From: Phytoseiulus persimilis
Lineage: Eukaryota > Arthropoda > Arachnida > Mesostigmata > Phytoseiidae
Assembly: GCA_037576195.1 (NCBI GenBank)
Contig: CM075101.1
Location: 40,796,001-40,860,000 of the forward strand
Length of the DNA stretch: 64,000 nucleotides
Direction: 5' to 3'
A program made the translations under genes and the position numbers. The notes below the pieces were generated by a model. That model searched no databases. It was not told the origin of the DNA and was given only the letters and a program-made list of their open reading frames with translations. Below are positions 1 to 12,724 of this stretch, piece after piece (positions within the stretch are counted from its first letter, which is position 1; each line of letters opens with the position of its first letter).

Positions 1-30
1 TTCTTTCGGACTGAATCTCTGCTGGATACT

Positions 31-225
31 CTAATCAATAAAAGTGGAATGGAATCCACGCTTCCCAATATGATCGAAGAGCTCCGGTAGGGGAGGCAAG
101 GCCCCTCTGAGGACGCTACTGATGGTGAAAGATCGTTTCTCGTCGAGCGACCCTGGACGTTCCGAAGACGTGTGAAGGGACGCGCCTCCAACAGCTTCGA
201 GAACGGAATCTGTTTGTTCCGACAC
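31..225 (-). CDS. candidate terminal coding exon, unknown protein
   Basis: The frame is open for 64 codons and ends in TGA-free sequence with a TAG-type stop; its first codon is GTG, so it would be an internal or last exon rather than a start. By hand count guanine is about 34% at codon position 1 and 19% at position 2, as in real coding DNA. The product is not recognised; it is Ser/Leu/Glu-rich and ends in an aromatic-rich tail. It could belong with the ORF at 623-856 on the same strand, but no clean donor/acceptor pair joins them. Confidence 0.14.
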   Translation of the reverse strand: MSEQTDSVLEAVGGASLHTSSERPGSLDEKRSFTISSVLRGALPPLPELFDHIGKRGFHSTFID

Positions 226-556
226 TTTGGAATGATACGACTCATACCTTGTAGCTCTCGAAATCGAACACGATATCGCAGCCTCACTAGTTCTGACTTC
301 TGACCCATCTCGGGATAACTCTCAACCTGCGTATTCGGATCCGCTCAACCAGAAACATCCTCATCTGAGGCTTCCTCTTCCGTGGTCATCACTGGAAACA
401 CAAGCATTTATGATAGAAAACGTCTATTAACTCCACCATGGAACAGCTCTTGCTGAAAATGAGGGGTACTCTGAGAGCTATGGAGGACCCTCGAGGAATA
501 ACTCTACCAGGCTCTGGAAACATGAGGAGTATCTGGAGATCATATTAGTTCATCCT

Positions 557-678
557 TTGTTTTCCGGCTGAACCTATCAGCCAGCCCTCAGAAGTGTCCC
601 GGGATCACCTTCCGGTATTGCTTCAGTAACACTCCCTATCGCCTCGCAAATCCCATTGCGGGCGGTGGGCTTGGGTCT
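557..678 (-). mobile_element. SINE fragment, 5'-truncated, second copy
   Basis: About 122 bases match 12725-12846 closely, in the same orientation. Both share the stretch from TTGTTTTCCGGC through the GGCGGTGGGCTTGGGTCT end. The 12.7-kb copy is flanked by a target-site duplication, so both are treated as copies of one retroposed family, with the 3' end toward lower coordinates. This copy lacks the tRNA-like B-box part, and no clear duplication was found around it. Confidence 0.6.
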
Positions 679-856
679 CGGGAGACGGAGCGTCCATCTC
701 GATTCGGTCGGAACTTCTACAGTCGGAACGACAAATCTCGGAGATCTTCAAGAACGTATCTGATTCGACCGATCCACTTGCCGAATAAACCGACTCATCA
801 TCTTCAGAAAGGATACACCCTTGCAATGAAGTTCTCATCGCGAGGGTGCTCTGCAT
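623..856 (-). CDS. candidate acidic ORF running into a SINE fragment
   Basis: The frame has an ATG at 856. Its first ~60 residues are acidic and serine-rich (for example SEDDESVYSASGSVESD), with guanine about 33% at codon position 1 and 20% at position 2. The last 17 or so residues are encoded by the SINE fragment at 557-678, and the same tail appears in the ORF ending at 12791, so that part is repeat-derived. The protein is not recognised. It may be a chance ORF, or an exon that acquired a SINE-derived end. Confidence 0.17.
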   Translation of the reverse strand: MQSTLAMRTSLQGCILSEDDESVYSASGSVESDTFLKISEICRSDCRSSDRIEMDAPSPETQAHRPQWDLRGDRECY

Positions 857-948
857 GCGTTACGACTTAGCGAATTGACGCAGAGCGCCAACCACACTAA
901 TCTGAGCATTTAGCCAACACCACAAGCGAAGCACGCGTATTTGATTGA

Positions 949-1170
949 GTGCGGGAAGCGGTATTTTCCCCGGAAATCTTGTCAGTGAAGGCGAGAGTCC
1001 GACCCATCCAAATTATGCGAAACTTGGATTTCCCTGCTCGAGGCATCGAGATTCTATTCGGAATCTCTCTCGATGAGGCTCAAGGCAAAAAGGTCGCGAG
1101 TGAGCTCATAGCCTTGGGAGCGCGATTCCCCGCGAAAAAAAACTATTCCTTGAAGATTCATGCTTTTTGA
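949..1170 (+). CDS. candidate coding exon, unknown protein
   Basis: The frame is open for 73 codons and begins with GTG, so it would not be a first exon. Guanine is about 33% at codon position 1 and 15% at position 2, one of the stronger contrasts found by hand. The residues are evenly mixed, with hydrophobic stretches around FPARGIEILFGISL. No domain is recognised. The opposite strand is also open (1054-1269). No strong splice sites were seen at either edge. Confidence 0.17.
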   Translation: MREAVFSPEILSVKARVRPIQIMRNLDFPARGIEILFGISLDEAQGKKVASELIALGARFPAKKNYSLKIHAF

Positions 1171-4100
1171 AGCCTTCATTCCAGACACTATGATTGCATC
1201 CGTCCTAAGTCGGGACATTCGATGATGTCGGATCGATCCGCCAATCTCAAGCGTTCCCCGAGACTTCATTAGCCTTGTTTTCCGGTGAGTCAGCTTCAGC
1301 TCACTCTTCTTGGCTCACGTTCCTTGGTCTCGTGTTACAGATCACCTTGAACTCGCACATATATGGAATCCTATCTTTGACCGAGACATAATTCTTTCTC
1401 AAAAATCGTTCGAATCGAAGTCGGGGCGATTCCGCGACCAATGAAATCGTAGATTTTCATGAGAGATCATTAAGCCATGCGCGTTGTGACCACAGCCGCT
1501 CCCGAAAATTCTCTGTCTCCCAACGAAGAGGTTCAGGGTGATCTTTTGGAGTTCGTTCCGTACTGCAGCGCTTCGCGTAGTGGCTCAGCGGCCGCCAGCT
1601 CGGATTGAATCATTCCAGAATCCAGGAGTGCTGCAGCATAGGTATCAGACCCGAATTCAATCGCTATTCGGTTTCTTCAGGACGTTCTCTTTGGCTGAAG
1701 AGGAGAAGCAGAAATCTGGAACCGAGGCGTATCGGGAAAGCTCAGTGAATATTCAGGTGTCGAAAAAATCTTCAGAAAAAATCTAGACCTTCAGGGAACC
1801 GACTGTGGGAACGCCGAAGCGCTGCGTTCCATCGTCCCCGTGAAGCCCTGCTCGTGCTCATTGAGCAAGCTCTATTTGAGGCTTTTGAGGGCGTTTCCAG
1901 CTCGGGCGAGCTCCCCCGGGGGCGAATAACTGCAGCTACAGCCGGTACCTTCCGGGAGCAAATGTCCGGCTCTAAAAACGTAGGAAATGAGATTGGCAAA
2001 CAACTGGTGTCCCGGTCCCGGTTACGGTCGTTCCGAAGAAATGGTTCTCAGGTATCCAAGAACATCCGACTACGTAAAGCGAGATCCTTTAAATGAATCT
2101 TCGGATCGCGTTGCGCTATCTCCACGCTCCCGAAAAATAAACCAAAACCACTCTGAGGTCTTCAAACATTTGTTTTCGTGTGGGATTTACCGGAAATCAA
2201 GAAATTTACACCAATAACCAGAGAGCCGCGGAGTGAGACGCCGCAGGGCATTCACGAACGAGGCTGGGAAGCCTCCGATTCCGTTGAGGTCATGTTGGTC
2301 GCGGGATACGAAGGTCATCGATGAAGCTGACTGTCATCTCATACGCGATCGTCGAGCGGACAGTAAGCACGCTCGTAACAGCCCGCAAGTTGGCCTCCTG
2401 ATGTCCAAGTATCGCCCGTTTTACTATTCGCGCCGGGTATCTGGCGTCGTGGTTCCCGGCCAGCGAGGAACCCTGAGCGGTTTCGATAGCGGAGCATCTG
2501 TAAGGTCGAGGACCTCTGCTGTGGGGTGATGAACTATGGTTTCACTTTCAGTGGCTTGATCCCGCGTAGGTGGATGAGTTCTCAAGCCTTTCGGGCGGAG
2601 ACGCTCTGATTTCTATATTTCCAAGAGCTGCCCAATGTTTCCAGAAGATTGATAAGCGTTTGCGAAATCCCTATGGGGATGCGTGTGCTTCCTCTAACGA
2701 CAAGATCGATGACGTAGCCGTGTATGCTCGCTATGTCGACACATCATCGAAAGTTCGAGCAACCTTGTCGGCTAGTGACTCGCCCAAAGATCTCTGAGTG
2801 CTCAGTCTGAATTGGTTCCCATTTTCCTTCCAAGTTACCTTTTTCCAAGCCAATGCATTGAATTTGAGAGCTGAGCGGTGAATGGGGAAGTCGCGAGCGG
2901 ATGAAAAAACGCTTTCGGAACCGAGCTCGAGATGCTCACAGCGAATGTGAAAGGATTTCCAGGCAAAATGTTCAGAGAGTCGCGCCCGTGAGCAACACAG
3001 AGAACCCGACATTGGCTCAGACGGCTCCTCTCTTTCTATTTTGATTTTTTTTCTGGAGAAAAGCAGAGCAGCAACCGCCAGAACGGATCGTTCCGGGCGA
3101 GAGAAATGGTCGGAAAGCTTGACTAGTAGAATCACCGCTCAGTGTGTTCCCCCAGAATTCACTTCGAACACGTGGCAAAGCATTGCTGAGCTCCATGCGA
3201 ACGGAATACACATTATGGAATCTTGAACACTTCCGCACTGCGCCGCTCGATTTCTATGTTTTGCAACGCATTGGCGTTCACTGAAATGAATTCAGGGCGG
3301 TTCCGATCGCATCCTGAGAGCTTAGCAGTGGGAATCCGGGAATTCGCTTTGAGCTTCGTCAACGTTCGCCAGAATGCGGGTTTTGCGCAGCAATGTCGAA
3401 GCGTAGGTCTCGTTGAAGGGAACCAGCTGAGGACTCCTGTTGCTCTGTGGACGTTCCCGAATTCCTGACGAAATCCGGAGAAGATCTCACGCACGATTCC
3501 TTCGAGCCCCCCATGATGCTTTTTCTAAAACGACGCCTGGTCCATGCTCGGCCGAACTCATTCGGTTTCGGTCTTTCCAACTTGGAAGAAAGAACAGTTC
3601 TCGGTTCTGCCACCCGGCTTGCGGCTCGCTGACTTTTCAGAGCGTGTAAACTGAACATGGACCCGCTCGAATACTGTCGAGCAGTCAACGTCTACCAGCT
3701 GGGCGTGATTCTCGAACTATGAGTATCAGATCCCATCGATCGCTTTTAATCTTCCTGATTTACTCACCCGACAATATCATTTCGAGTTTTACATGATATC
3801 TCATTTGAAGGATGGGCTCGTTACCACTCGGAGCGGTCGGCTATCCAATCGTCACCAATAATCCAGTTCAACTCATTTGCGGTAAACATCAACCCCATGT
3901 TTGTACGTGTGGGAAGTTTCCGACGAAACACGCAGCTTGTGAGGCTACAGTCTTTCGTGATTCAATTCATGATTTGCTCGATCACGCTTGCGTCAGCGAC
4001 AACAACGTCTGTGTTTTCGAGTCTCCAGACGGCACTTAGATGCCATATCGAGTAGGACTCGATGGAAACCGAGTAGATGCAGATGCGCAAGGCAGGTGCA

Positions 4101-4979
4101 AGGCCCGTGAAAACTCCACGTAACAGAAAACTACAGTAGCTTTGCTGTAATTTGTGGGGATGGAGTCACCTGCAGCCCTCTTCGAAGAGCATCTCAGAGG
4201 AGTTCCGTCTCTAACTGTTTCTCTATTCGTCGGTCAGTTCAGGCAGCGAATTGAGAAAAGGCAGCTCATGTCGCCGTTACTTGCTGCATACGCTCTGCAG
4301 GACGGATCAAGTCTCGTCGAGCTAATTTTGGATAGATCGCAAAATGCCTCATTTCCGTTTAAGCAATGACCTGTTTGTCGATCATATCGGAAAAAAACCG
4401 GCCGGCCGAAAACCCAGCGAGCAGCGAGATCCATGGAAACGGACGCCTTCCTTATCGTGAGTAATGTGCCGCGGCTTTCAAATCCTTGAAAGGAGACTGA
4501 CAACAATTTATCGAATCCTTAGTGCACACAGGAATGCGACGCGAGCGCAGAGAATTGGTTCCGGCATGGGATGATTACTTCGAGTGTTGAGAGAATTTAG
4601 TTCCCATCAACAGACCAATCCTGAAGCGACGGAAGGTGGAAAAAATAGCACACTGGATGCCTCTAGGTCGATATAGGATAATTGTGCGAGTTGTTCCCTG
4701 TGATTCAAATCTCAGCATGGTGAGTTAACGGTTGTCATTGATAGAGTGACATATGGCTCAATATGTACGTATGAGATGAGAGCCACGTGAGCACTTCCTC
4801 AGACGAACCGGGGTAGAATGAATCAAAAAACCAGGACTTCACAAGTGGGTGCAGGAGACGCAAGCATATGATCGAGTTCGGTAACGGTGTCTGGTGGAGG
4901 TTGTGGTCGCTGTAGCTTCTTGGAGGACTGAGGGAATGTTCAGCGCTTCTCGGTCATTTATTGACGCCAGTCCAAATCG
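1171..4979. other. stretch with nothing recognised
   Basis: Many short overlapping ORFs occur on both strands, none with a recognisable domain or a supporting pair of splice sites. No repeat, RNA gene or long palindrome was noticed. Confidence 0.4.
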
Positions 4980-5526
4980 GTCTTCCCGACCCGGCGAACG
5001 ACTGACGGACCGACCGACCGACTTCTCTTGCTTGCTCATTCTCTCAGTCGATCTGGGTGTCCATCTGTCGGTCGGTTCGCCTGTCTGTATGTCCGTCTGC
5101 CATTTTGTCCGTGAGTCTGTCTGTTCGTCTGCAAATCTCGCTCTCTGCCGATGTTCATTGGCTAGTTCGCTTAGTAAGATGGTGGCAGTGGTAGCATGTG
5201 GTACTTTTTCAACGTAGCCCGGCAGAAGCAACGGCGGCCGCGGCGGTAAATCTCTCCAATGCCCTCCATCCCTCCATGATCACCAGCCGCCGACCAACGA
5301 GGCACACGGTCTATCGGTCCGTCCGTCGTCTGCCGGGCGGACGTACGGACTTACGACGGAACGGAACGACAGACCGACAGGCAGGCAGCAGGCGGCAGGC
5401 AGCGCCATCGGCAGGCGAATGAGGAGACCACCAACTCTCCCCGTTGCTGGCAGCAGCGGTTGCGGCGGCGGCAACGGCGGCCGCGTACCATAAGTGTACA
5501 TAGGCGGTTGGTTGACTGGCGGGAGA

Positions 5527-5584
5527 CTTGGCTGGCTGGCTGGCTGGTTAGTTGGATGGCTGCTTGGCTGGCTGGCTGGCTGGC
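5527..5584. repeat. (GGCT)n microsatellite
   Basis: Imperfect tandem GGCT/CTGG units run through this tract, with two short interruptions near the middle. Confidence 0.9.
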
Positions 5585-5703
5585 CCGGCAGAGCGCGGGT
5601 TATCCGCGGAGGCGCGCAGCAAAGGTATCCGCGCCATGCCGTCGCGGATATCCGCTGATCGCGACTACTGCCGCTGCGGATAAACTATGCCGGGCTTAGA
5701 AGT

Positions 5704-5779
5704 TGTGCGGTGTGTGTGTGTGAGTGTTGGTGTGTGCGAGTGTCGGTGTGTGTGAGTGTCGGTGTGTGTGTGTGTGTGT
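5704..5779. repeat. (GT)n-rich microsatellite
   Basis: Runs of GT are interrupted by GAGTGTCG-type units that themselves repeat, giving a compound GT/GAGTGTCG array. Confidence 0.9.
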
Positions 5780-5900
5780 AGCGCTGGGTCGCTTGCTTGC
5801 GGGTTGAGCTGCCGCTGCTACGATTGCTGCTGCTGCTATAGAGGTCTCCCTCCAGTGCACTGGAGTCCTCTGGTTGTTAACATACTTTAAAATAAAATGA

Positions 5901-8900
5901 CCCATAACGCGCCCTTGATTCCAGCTCGAGCTGATCCCGAGCCAGCCCTAGAGCTCAGAATGTTTTCAACTCTGAAATTTCATGAGGTGTACCCGGAAGT
6001 ATAGTACTGATCGTCAGAGGGAAACTTTCGTCATTTTGCATGTTAACGATAGCTCTGGAACGTTCCGGAGCCGGGGCCCATGTGGTTTGATCGACCAATG
6101 CCTTAGCCGACTTCTCTGGTTTCATGTCAGGAACTAGAAAATTCGATAGCTCGCTCGGAATCGTCCACGGCCAGTCACTTCAAGCTCTCGCAGGTTGACT
6201 CTGACCGTTGGAAGTTCGAATCCGGATGCTCTCCACAGGGATGTTTCCGCAATAGTCCCGCGGACAATCACACCGGGTTGTATCTCTTCGTGCATTGAAG
6301 CCTTATGCTGCCGATTGGAGGAAAATTTCACAGCTCACTGCATCGAGAGTCCAATCTTGGAACAGGGTCCAAGGTCACAAGAACTGTCCAGAAGTCAAAA
6401 CCTGGGCGTTCCTCGATTACGGTGGAATTATCGACAGGTTTTGCCCGGAGGGAATACTCACCCTGGTAAGACGATAAGTTTCTTCATAAACTCCTCTCCG
6501 ACTGTAGTGGAGCGTTTGCTAAGAAACTGTTCGGACAAAAATGCCAAGCAAATGAATCGTAAATGATATTCGCTGTCGGCTCCGTCTGGAATTTGAGATC
6601 GACTCCACCTGACCAGTGACTCGACCTTTTTTCGTCATGCGTACTCCTCGGAGAGAGTCGAACGTTCCCACGCACGGCTCGGCTGCGGTCATGAAAGACA
6701 CTGCTTCTAGGAAGAGATGTGTAACTCGCTTTTTTCTCTCAGTTCATGTCTGGGAGAAACTACCCAGTCTAACTGAAGACCTGTCGAACATTCGGGATGC
6801 TGGGAATGTTGAGTTCTGAGCACTAGAGGGTTGACGAACGTCGAACCTGGGCACGAGAATCGGCGCCGTGCCCCCGCCAACTATCAATTGCGTCATACCA
6901 CTTCCGCGACTTCGGCGCGATTCAGTTACGATCTTGGGGATTCATGCGATCTTCTCGTTCCTCATACACTCGGAGGGTATCTCCGAGAGGAGCTCGGACG
7001 GCACCCTCCGGAGATACGTCACCATCAATTCGCTCCACAAATGCATACTGTCCGATCTAAAGACTGTTGTGCGTCGCGTCCCCCTGTGGGGAGTCTCGCG
7101 TACGTGGTGGAGGAGCACTGATGCAGCCGGTGGACCTCGCTCAAGAGGAACCAAGGACCACTGAACCAGGTCGCACCAAGTTTTGTGGAATGAACTACTT
7201 GAGTTGGTTCGTCCTTAATCTTTCGAGATGTTCTGTATTCGACCCCGTCGCGGTCAACGGCGCATAGTTCATCAAAATCTAACAGATCAGGAAAATGCGG
7301 GATGCTCGCCGGAAGGGTTACGGCTCCTGAGCTGTAACACTCCTTTGCTCGAGGGTCTTGTTCTTCTTGGGCGCCTCCGATTCGAAGTTCAGTAGAAGTG
7401 TGAAAAATCCTTCCTGTTGCTATGCTGTTGATGATAGCGATGATTCTAGAGGTGTCATGATGACGAAGCTCCACTTGTCACGGTCTGCTTTCCTAATGCC
7501 CAGGCCTGGAATCCCATTGGGAACGTTTCATTCTCAACGTGAAATCATCCAGCTATCACTTGTTTCGGACGTGGTTCTTTCCCATTCTCACCAGGATCTA
7601 CTTGAATCTATCTCATTGTCAGTTCTGACTGGATCGACTGGATGGATATTGATTCCAAAGCCATTTTCAGCGCTAACAAGTTCGCTTCCAACCGAAGATG
7701 ATCACGGCCATCGCTCTCCTCGAGCTCCATTATCTCTCCGTTGACTGCGGAATCGACGCGCCCCAGGCCGCAATGAAATCGCATCGCACGAGGTTTTGTC
7801 ATAGTGCAAACGTTGTCTGACATCATCTCTGAGATTCCATCCGGATCTCACACTGGATAGAGGACTCTATTGATAGACTCCTCCTGGCCACCATTGAGTT
7901 GCGAAAGCTTATTTGAAGACGTCGTTGAATCCTGACGGCTAAAAAAGTACATCGAACGATTCCCCCGTAGATAATGTCCCGATTTCTTGTCGAGGGTCCT
8001 GCGAGGGTAGAACGTTCCGCCCCTGAAATCGACGGATCATGCTGTGCATGAGACACATCAAGACCACAGAGAGCACCGCAATTGCGTGATAAACCGCTCC
8101 AATCTTAGGGTGGCGGTCCATGGTTTGCTTGACACGCGTGACTAATCCATAGATCGCCCAGTTTTCAGAGCTCGGAATGTTTCGTTCTGAGCTCGTTGCA
8201 AGAGTTGGTCGAGCGCAAGTTCACGCCTGAGGCAAGGAATCCGGAACCCGGCTGTGTCGGAGCTCGTAGGTCCTTCTCATGGACTGAAATATTTCCAAAG
8301 TCTCCGCACGTATCGAGAGAGTGGGACCTGGAACTCTGTGAAGATATGGAGCTCGTTCACCTCGGATTAGTGTTCCCATTCCCACGCATCAGCGATCAGT
8401 GCATAAGAACGTCTTGGGCCCGGGATCGCTGTGAGCCTCGCGAAGGCACCTTGGCACTCTCGACGTGGACGAATAGAGGAGCCTCCGGCATCGATGTGAA
8501 TCTCGCATTCAGAGCATGGAGCGGCTTGTGGTGTTGAGCGTGCGTTCCAGGTGGCGCTACTTGTCTTGAAATCTGAACGAATGAACCCGGAGTATTTCAA
8601 TCGCTTGCGGCCAACATTGCTGTCTAAGAACTCCTCAGCCTTCGACAAACAGAGCTACCGAAGCTTTCCTTCATCGTCCATGATGACGTTGCTGTGGCGT
8701 GTATACCGTGGATCTGTGTGGTAGACGTCGTTTATTCATCGATTTCAACGACTTCCTCCAATATGATACGAGATCTCAAAAGCAGCCAACAATAGCAATG
8801 AGTGGGCGCCCGAATCGAGACCTCGAATTCCATTTTCCAGAGTTCAGTTTTCACGAGATTCGACCCATGTGGGAGCATAACTTCTCTGAGCGAGTGACAG

Positions 8901-11387
8901 CCGCTCACTGATCTGTGGAGCAGAGGGCTTAGGAAGAGAAATATTTGTTTGCGGATCGTTTCTCCTGATCCATCCCTTCTCCAATATCTTGTTGAGTTTC
9001 TTAATCCGCATCACTAATTCCTACTATTTCCACTTGACTCGCCTTTATTAGCGGAAAACGAGGGGTTCCCTACATGTCTCCTGTTCCGATCTCCGGCTTG
9101 TGGGAACTCAGGTTAATTATCGTCTTCAAGTGCCGTCGTACGTGAGCAGGACCGCTGCACACACTGATTTGGGGAAGAGCCCCAGAATGGCTACGTCGGG
9201 CGACTGGGACCGTAGATAACAATCATCGTCTTACCACCGGGCTCGACATTCGGCGAGAAATTACCATCTCCTAGGCTGATAGATTCCCGTGAATACATCG
9301 CAGCAGATATCGAAGGAACCTGCGAGGCAGAAAGGCGTGACTTTTTTGAGGCAGGGAAATTCTGAGAGCGTCCGCGCGACAGCGAAGCTGGAGAGGAGGA
9401 GACGCTCCATGTATTCGCTTGCGCCGAAATCGGGCCAAGCTTTTCCATGGGTCGCATTCTTTTCGGGACATAGGTTCTCCAATAGCTTCCTCGGACCCCT
9501 GGTACCAGCCCGAACCGTCTCAGATATTTTTACCGCTCTTGGAAATGTTCCGAGAATGTACCCGCGATGTTTTACCGCGAGCCAGGTAGCCTCTTCGGGA
9601 ATTCGCTACGTCTGAGTTCGTAGCCGAGAAAGAGATAATCGTTGGAGGGCAACTCGACGCCACCCGATCGGAGCTGACTGTGGCCGATGTCTCGGTCGTG
9701 AGTCGTGATGGATGTGGCAACAAAAGTGCGCACGCTCCGCTGGATCTCCCGAACGTCCCATCGGTTACGATCTGATGGCTGCTTCCAAATCAATACCAAT
9801 ACATGAGGGAGTGTGATTGAACCATGCTAGCCCAGAGACACCCCTCGAAGTCCACTGTCATCACGCTCATCCGAGAAAGGGATTCCGAAGTTGACGAGAA
9901 CTCTCGGAGTATCCTCAACGGATGTCCAACAAAGCATATTGAACAGCATATCCACGATTCGATGTTACAGCATAATTGAAACGAGCGCAGGAAGGTTCTA
10001 TTAGTGTGAGCGAATACCTGGTATCAGTTCCGACCAAGTTTGACCCGACCCGCCGTACTGTGACCAGACAGGTTACAGGTTAGTGAAGTTATCTCTGAAG
10101 TCGGTATTCAGAGAACGAGATCATAAACCTAAGGTTGTCCGAAGCCGAAAGTCTCCTTCATCTTAGATACGGGATCGTTTTCCCGCTTCCCTTGCGCCCC
10201 GCGGAATGAGCAGAATCGGCACTCCCAGCACCCCTTTTCTTTTTTGTCTGCCTGTTTAGCTGAAATGAGCGTAGGAACGAAGGTATTCCGATTTGATGAC
10301 TCTCTTGAGATCTGAGACAAAACACCGAGTCACCCAGCCGGCCGGTTGTTCGTAATCGCTCATCTTGAGGGAAGGTGGAAATATGTTTGCTTCCAACCTG
10401 GGCGGCACTTGGTTGCGGAAGTTTGCAGAATTAAATGTTTCCCCTACAACGTTGGAGCCCATATCCACGTATGCTGACACTGGTTGAGATGAGTCATTTC
10501 GACGGAGGGCCGCAAATTTTCGAGGGTCATGAATGAGTCCGGGAGCTAAAAATCGTCGGACTTGGGTTTCAAATATTTTTGTCCACCGAGAACCCCATTT
10601 TTAGCCACTGTGCGTTTTCGACTATCAACGCATGCAATCACTCAAAAAAAAATCAAACAACCAAAGTTTCACGTCGGAAACATTGTTCCCGGGCTCGTCG
10701 TCGTCGTGGAGGATAGGAGTCCTCGGATTCAGTCGCCTCAAATTAGGGCGTCATTTTCATGCGAGTGCAGCCGAATCGCTTATTGATTTCACGATCGAGG
10801 CAATGGGTGCGGCCTTGGAGAAGAGCGATTCTTCGACTACTCGGCTGCGAACCTTATCGAGAACCGCGCAATCGCATATCATTACCATTCTCGTTGATTC
10901 TCCCTTTTTGATTCCATTCTAATGCTCTTCATGGCATTCCTGCGTCCATATGGGATCTCTACCACACCATCTGCCGCGGGATCCCCCAGAGTGAACCACT
11001 TGGGCGGCCTTTTGCCCCACGGATCTATGTAGGGCTCTGTCGTGGATTCGTGGCCGACCATAGCGATCGTCAATGACGCCTCAGTCGATGGGGGAAATGG
11101 TGAGAACAGACCTAGAAGTCGTATCCTTACACTCCTCAAGAGAATCTAGTCTTGCTGCTCATTTTAATACATGCGCACAGGAACAATTGCTCGGATCATG
11201 CGTTTGAAAGCTTTGTTGATCGAATCGCTCGTAAGGGATTCACGTCCTTACGGACACAATCAGTAAAATATGGTCCCTCTCGTTTCGGCGGGGGAGTTCC
11301 TTTCTGACAAATCACTGAACCCTTCTAGCTATGGTTCTTCCCCTTCCTCTCTTCTCCCCTTACCAGCACTCCCTCCTCTTCTTTAGA
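5901..11387. other. stretch with one weak candidate exon
   Basis: Apart from the candidate at 7025-7474, no gene, RNA or repeat family was recognised. Near 6972-7016 the words GGAGGG and TATCTCC each recur in inverted form but in swapped order, so they do not make a simple hairpin. Confidence 0.35.
7025..7474 (-). CDS. candidate coding ORF, unknown protein
   Basis: The frame is open for 149 codons. Over its middle ~80 codons guanine is about 35% at position 1 and 20% at position 2. That part reads as ordinary soluble protein, with an acidic patch (FPDLLDFDELCAVDRDGVEY) followed by a basic one. The residues near both ends look less coding-like. No domain is recognised, and no strong donor or acceptor was identified, so the true exon boundaries, if any, are unknown. 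Confidence 0.17.
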   Translation of the reverse strand: MELRHHDTSRIIAIINSIATGRIFHTSTELRIGGAQEEQDPRAKECYSSGAVTLPASIPHFPDLLDFDELCAVDRDGVEYRTSRKIKDEPTQVVHSTKLGATWFSGPWFLLSEVHRLHQCSSTTYARLPTGGRDAQQSLDRTVCICGAN

Positions 11388-11674
11388 TCTATATATGGAA
11401 AAATCCAGGGTCTGGTTGTATGTTTGTTTGTCCTCAATAGGCTACTCCGGTATTGATCGGATCGACTTGGAACAAACTGCGTAATGTAGGGCGGCTAACC
11501 GGGGAGAAAATAGGCCACCCCCTTCCTCCTCCCCCTCCCCTTCTCACCTTACTCCACTTACTCACCTGCATGCAAATTCTGACGACAAGAGGCAGCGCCC
11601 CGATATGACGCCAGCCACATCCCTAGGCCTCATCTCATCGTCATCGGATATCCTTCCCCAGCCCCTCCTAAAGA

Positions 11675-12724
11675 GTCTGACCATACTCTTCAAAGTCTGG
11701 AGGGGTGATTCCAGGACCAGTCTGATCATACTCTTCAAAAGCTGGAAGGGTTATTCGGAGACCAATGTGTCCATGGTCTTCCTAGCCTGGAGGGGTGATC
11801 CCAGAACCAGTCTGAGCATGCTTTTCAAAACCTGGAGGTGTGATTCAGAGACCAATCTGTCCATGGTCTTCAAAACCTCGAGAAGTTATTCCGAGATCAG
11901 TCTGATCATACTTTTCAAAAGCTGGAAGGGTGACTCTGGGACTAATCTGACCATACTCTTCCAAGTCTGGAGAGGTGATCCCGGGACCAATCTGACCAAC
12001 GTGTCTCAAGCCTGGAGCGGTGAGTCCGAGACCAATCTGACCAACCTCTCCTGAATCTGGAGGGTAGATTCCGGGACCAATCTGACCAACCTGTCTCAAG
12101 TCTGGAGGGGCGATTCCGGAACCAGTCTGACCATACTTTTCAAAAGCTGGAGAGGTGATTCCGGGACCAACCTCTCCCAAGCCTGGAGCGGTGAGTCCGA
12201 GACCAATCTGACCATCCTCTCCCAAATCTGGAGGGTAGATTCCGAGACCAATCTGACCATACTCTTCCAAGTCTGGAGGGGCGATTCCGGAACCAGTCCG
12301 ACCATACTTTTCAAAAGCTGGAAGGGTGACTCTGGGACTAATCTGACCATACTCTTCCAAGTCTGGATAGGTGATCCCGCGACCAACATGACCAACCCAC
12401 CCCAAGCCTAGAGCGGTGAGTCCGAGACCAATCTGACCATCCTCTCCCAAATCTGGAGGGTAGATTCCTAAACCAATCTGACCATACTCTTCCAAGTCTG
12501 GAGGGGCAATTCCGGAACCAGTCTGACCATACTTTTCAAAAGCTGGAGAGGTGATCCCGGGACCAATCTGACCAACCTCTCCCAAGCCTGGAGCGGTGAA
12601 TCCGAGACCAATCTGACCATCCTCTCCCAAATCTGGGGGGTAGATTCCGAGACCAATCTGACCATCCTCTCCCAAATCCGGAGGGTAGATTCCGAGACCA
12701 ATCTGACCATACTCTTCCAAGTCT
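11675..12724. repeat. 45-bp minisatellite, block 1
   Basis: About 23 tandem units of 45 bases, each built on TCTGGAGGGGTGATTCC then GACCAATCTGACCATACT. Variants alternate between CTCTTCCAAG and TTTTCAAAAG endings. Because 45 is divisible by three, one frame stays open for 291 codons on the minus strand (11845-12720) and another for 149 on the plus strand. These are consequences of the repeat, not evidence of a gene. Confidence 0.93.
12711..12724. repeat. target-site duplication, left copy
   Basis: ACTCTTCCAAGTCT, identical to 12937-12950. It brackets the SINE. Confidence 0.8.

Larger units (their letters stand above)
4980..5900. repeat. GC-rich simple-repeat island
   Basis: This 0.9-kb block differs from everything around it. 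It contains degenerate GACC/GTCC/GTCT tetranucleotide runs (about 5000-5132 and 5305-5400), GCGGCC-type GC-rich pieces (about 5228-5245 and 5460-5485), a CTGG/GGCT tract (5527-5584), a GT tract (5704-5779) and a CTG-rich piece (about 5811-5840). An AATAAA lies at 5891-5896. The mixture resembles a CpG-island promoter or long untranslated first exon in some animals, but no start codon or coding frame can be tied to it. Confidence 0.75.

Noticed and set aside
1570..1620. tRNA A box (TGGCTCAGCGG)
   Set aside because: No B box at the right distance and no cloverleaf.
6195..6250. tRNA gene suggested by GTTCGAATCC near 6213
   Set aside because: The bases around it do not pair as a T-arm or acceptor stem.
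11845..12720. 291-codon ORF of 15-residue repeats as a repeat-protein gene
   Set aside because: The frame is open only because the minisatellite unit is 45 bases; the other strand is open too, and there is no start context or splice signal.
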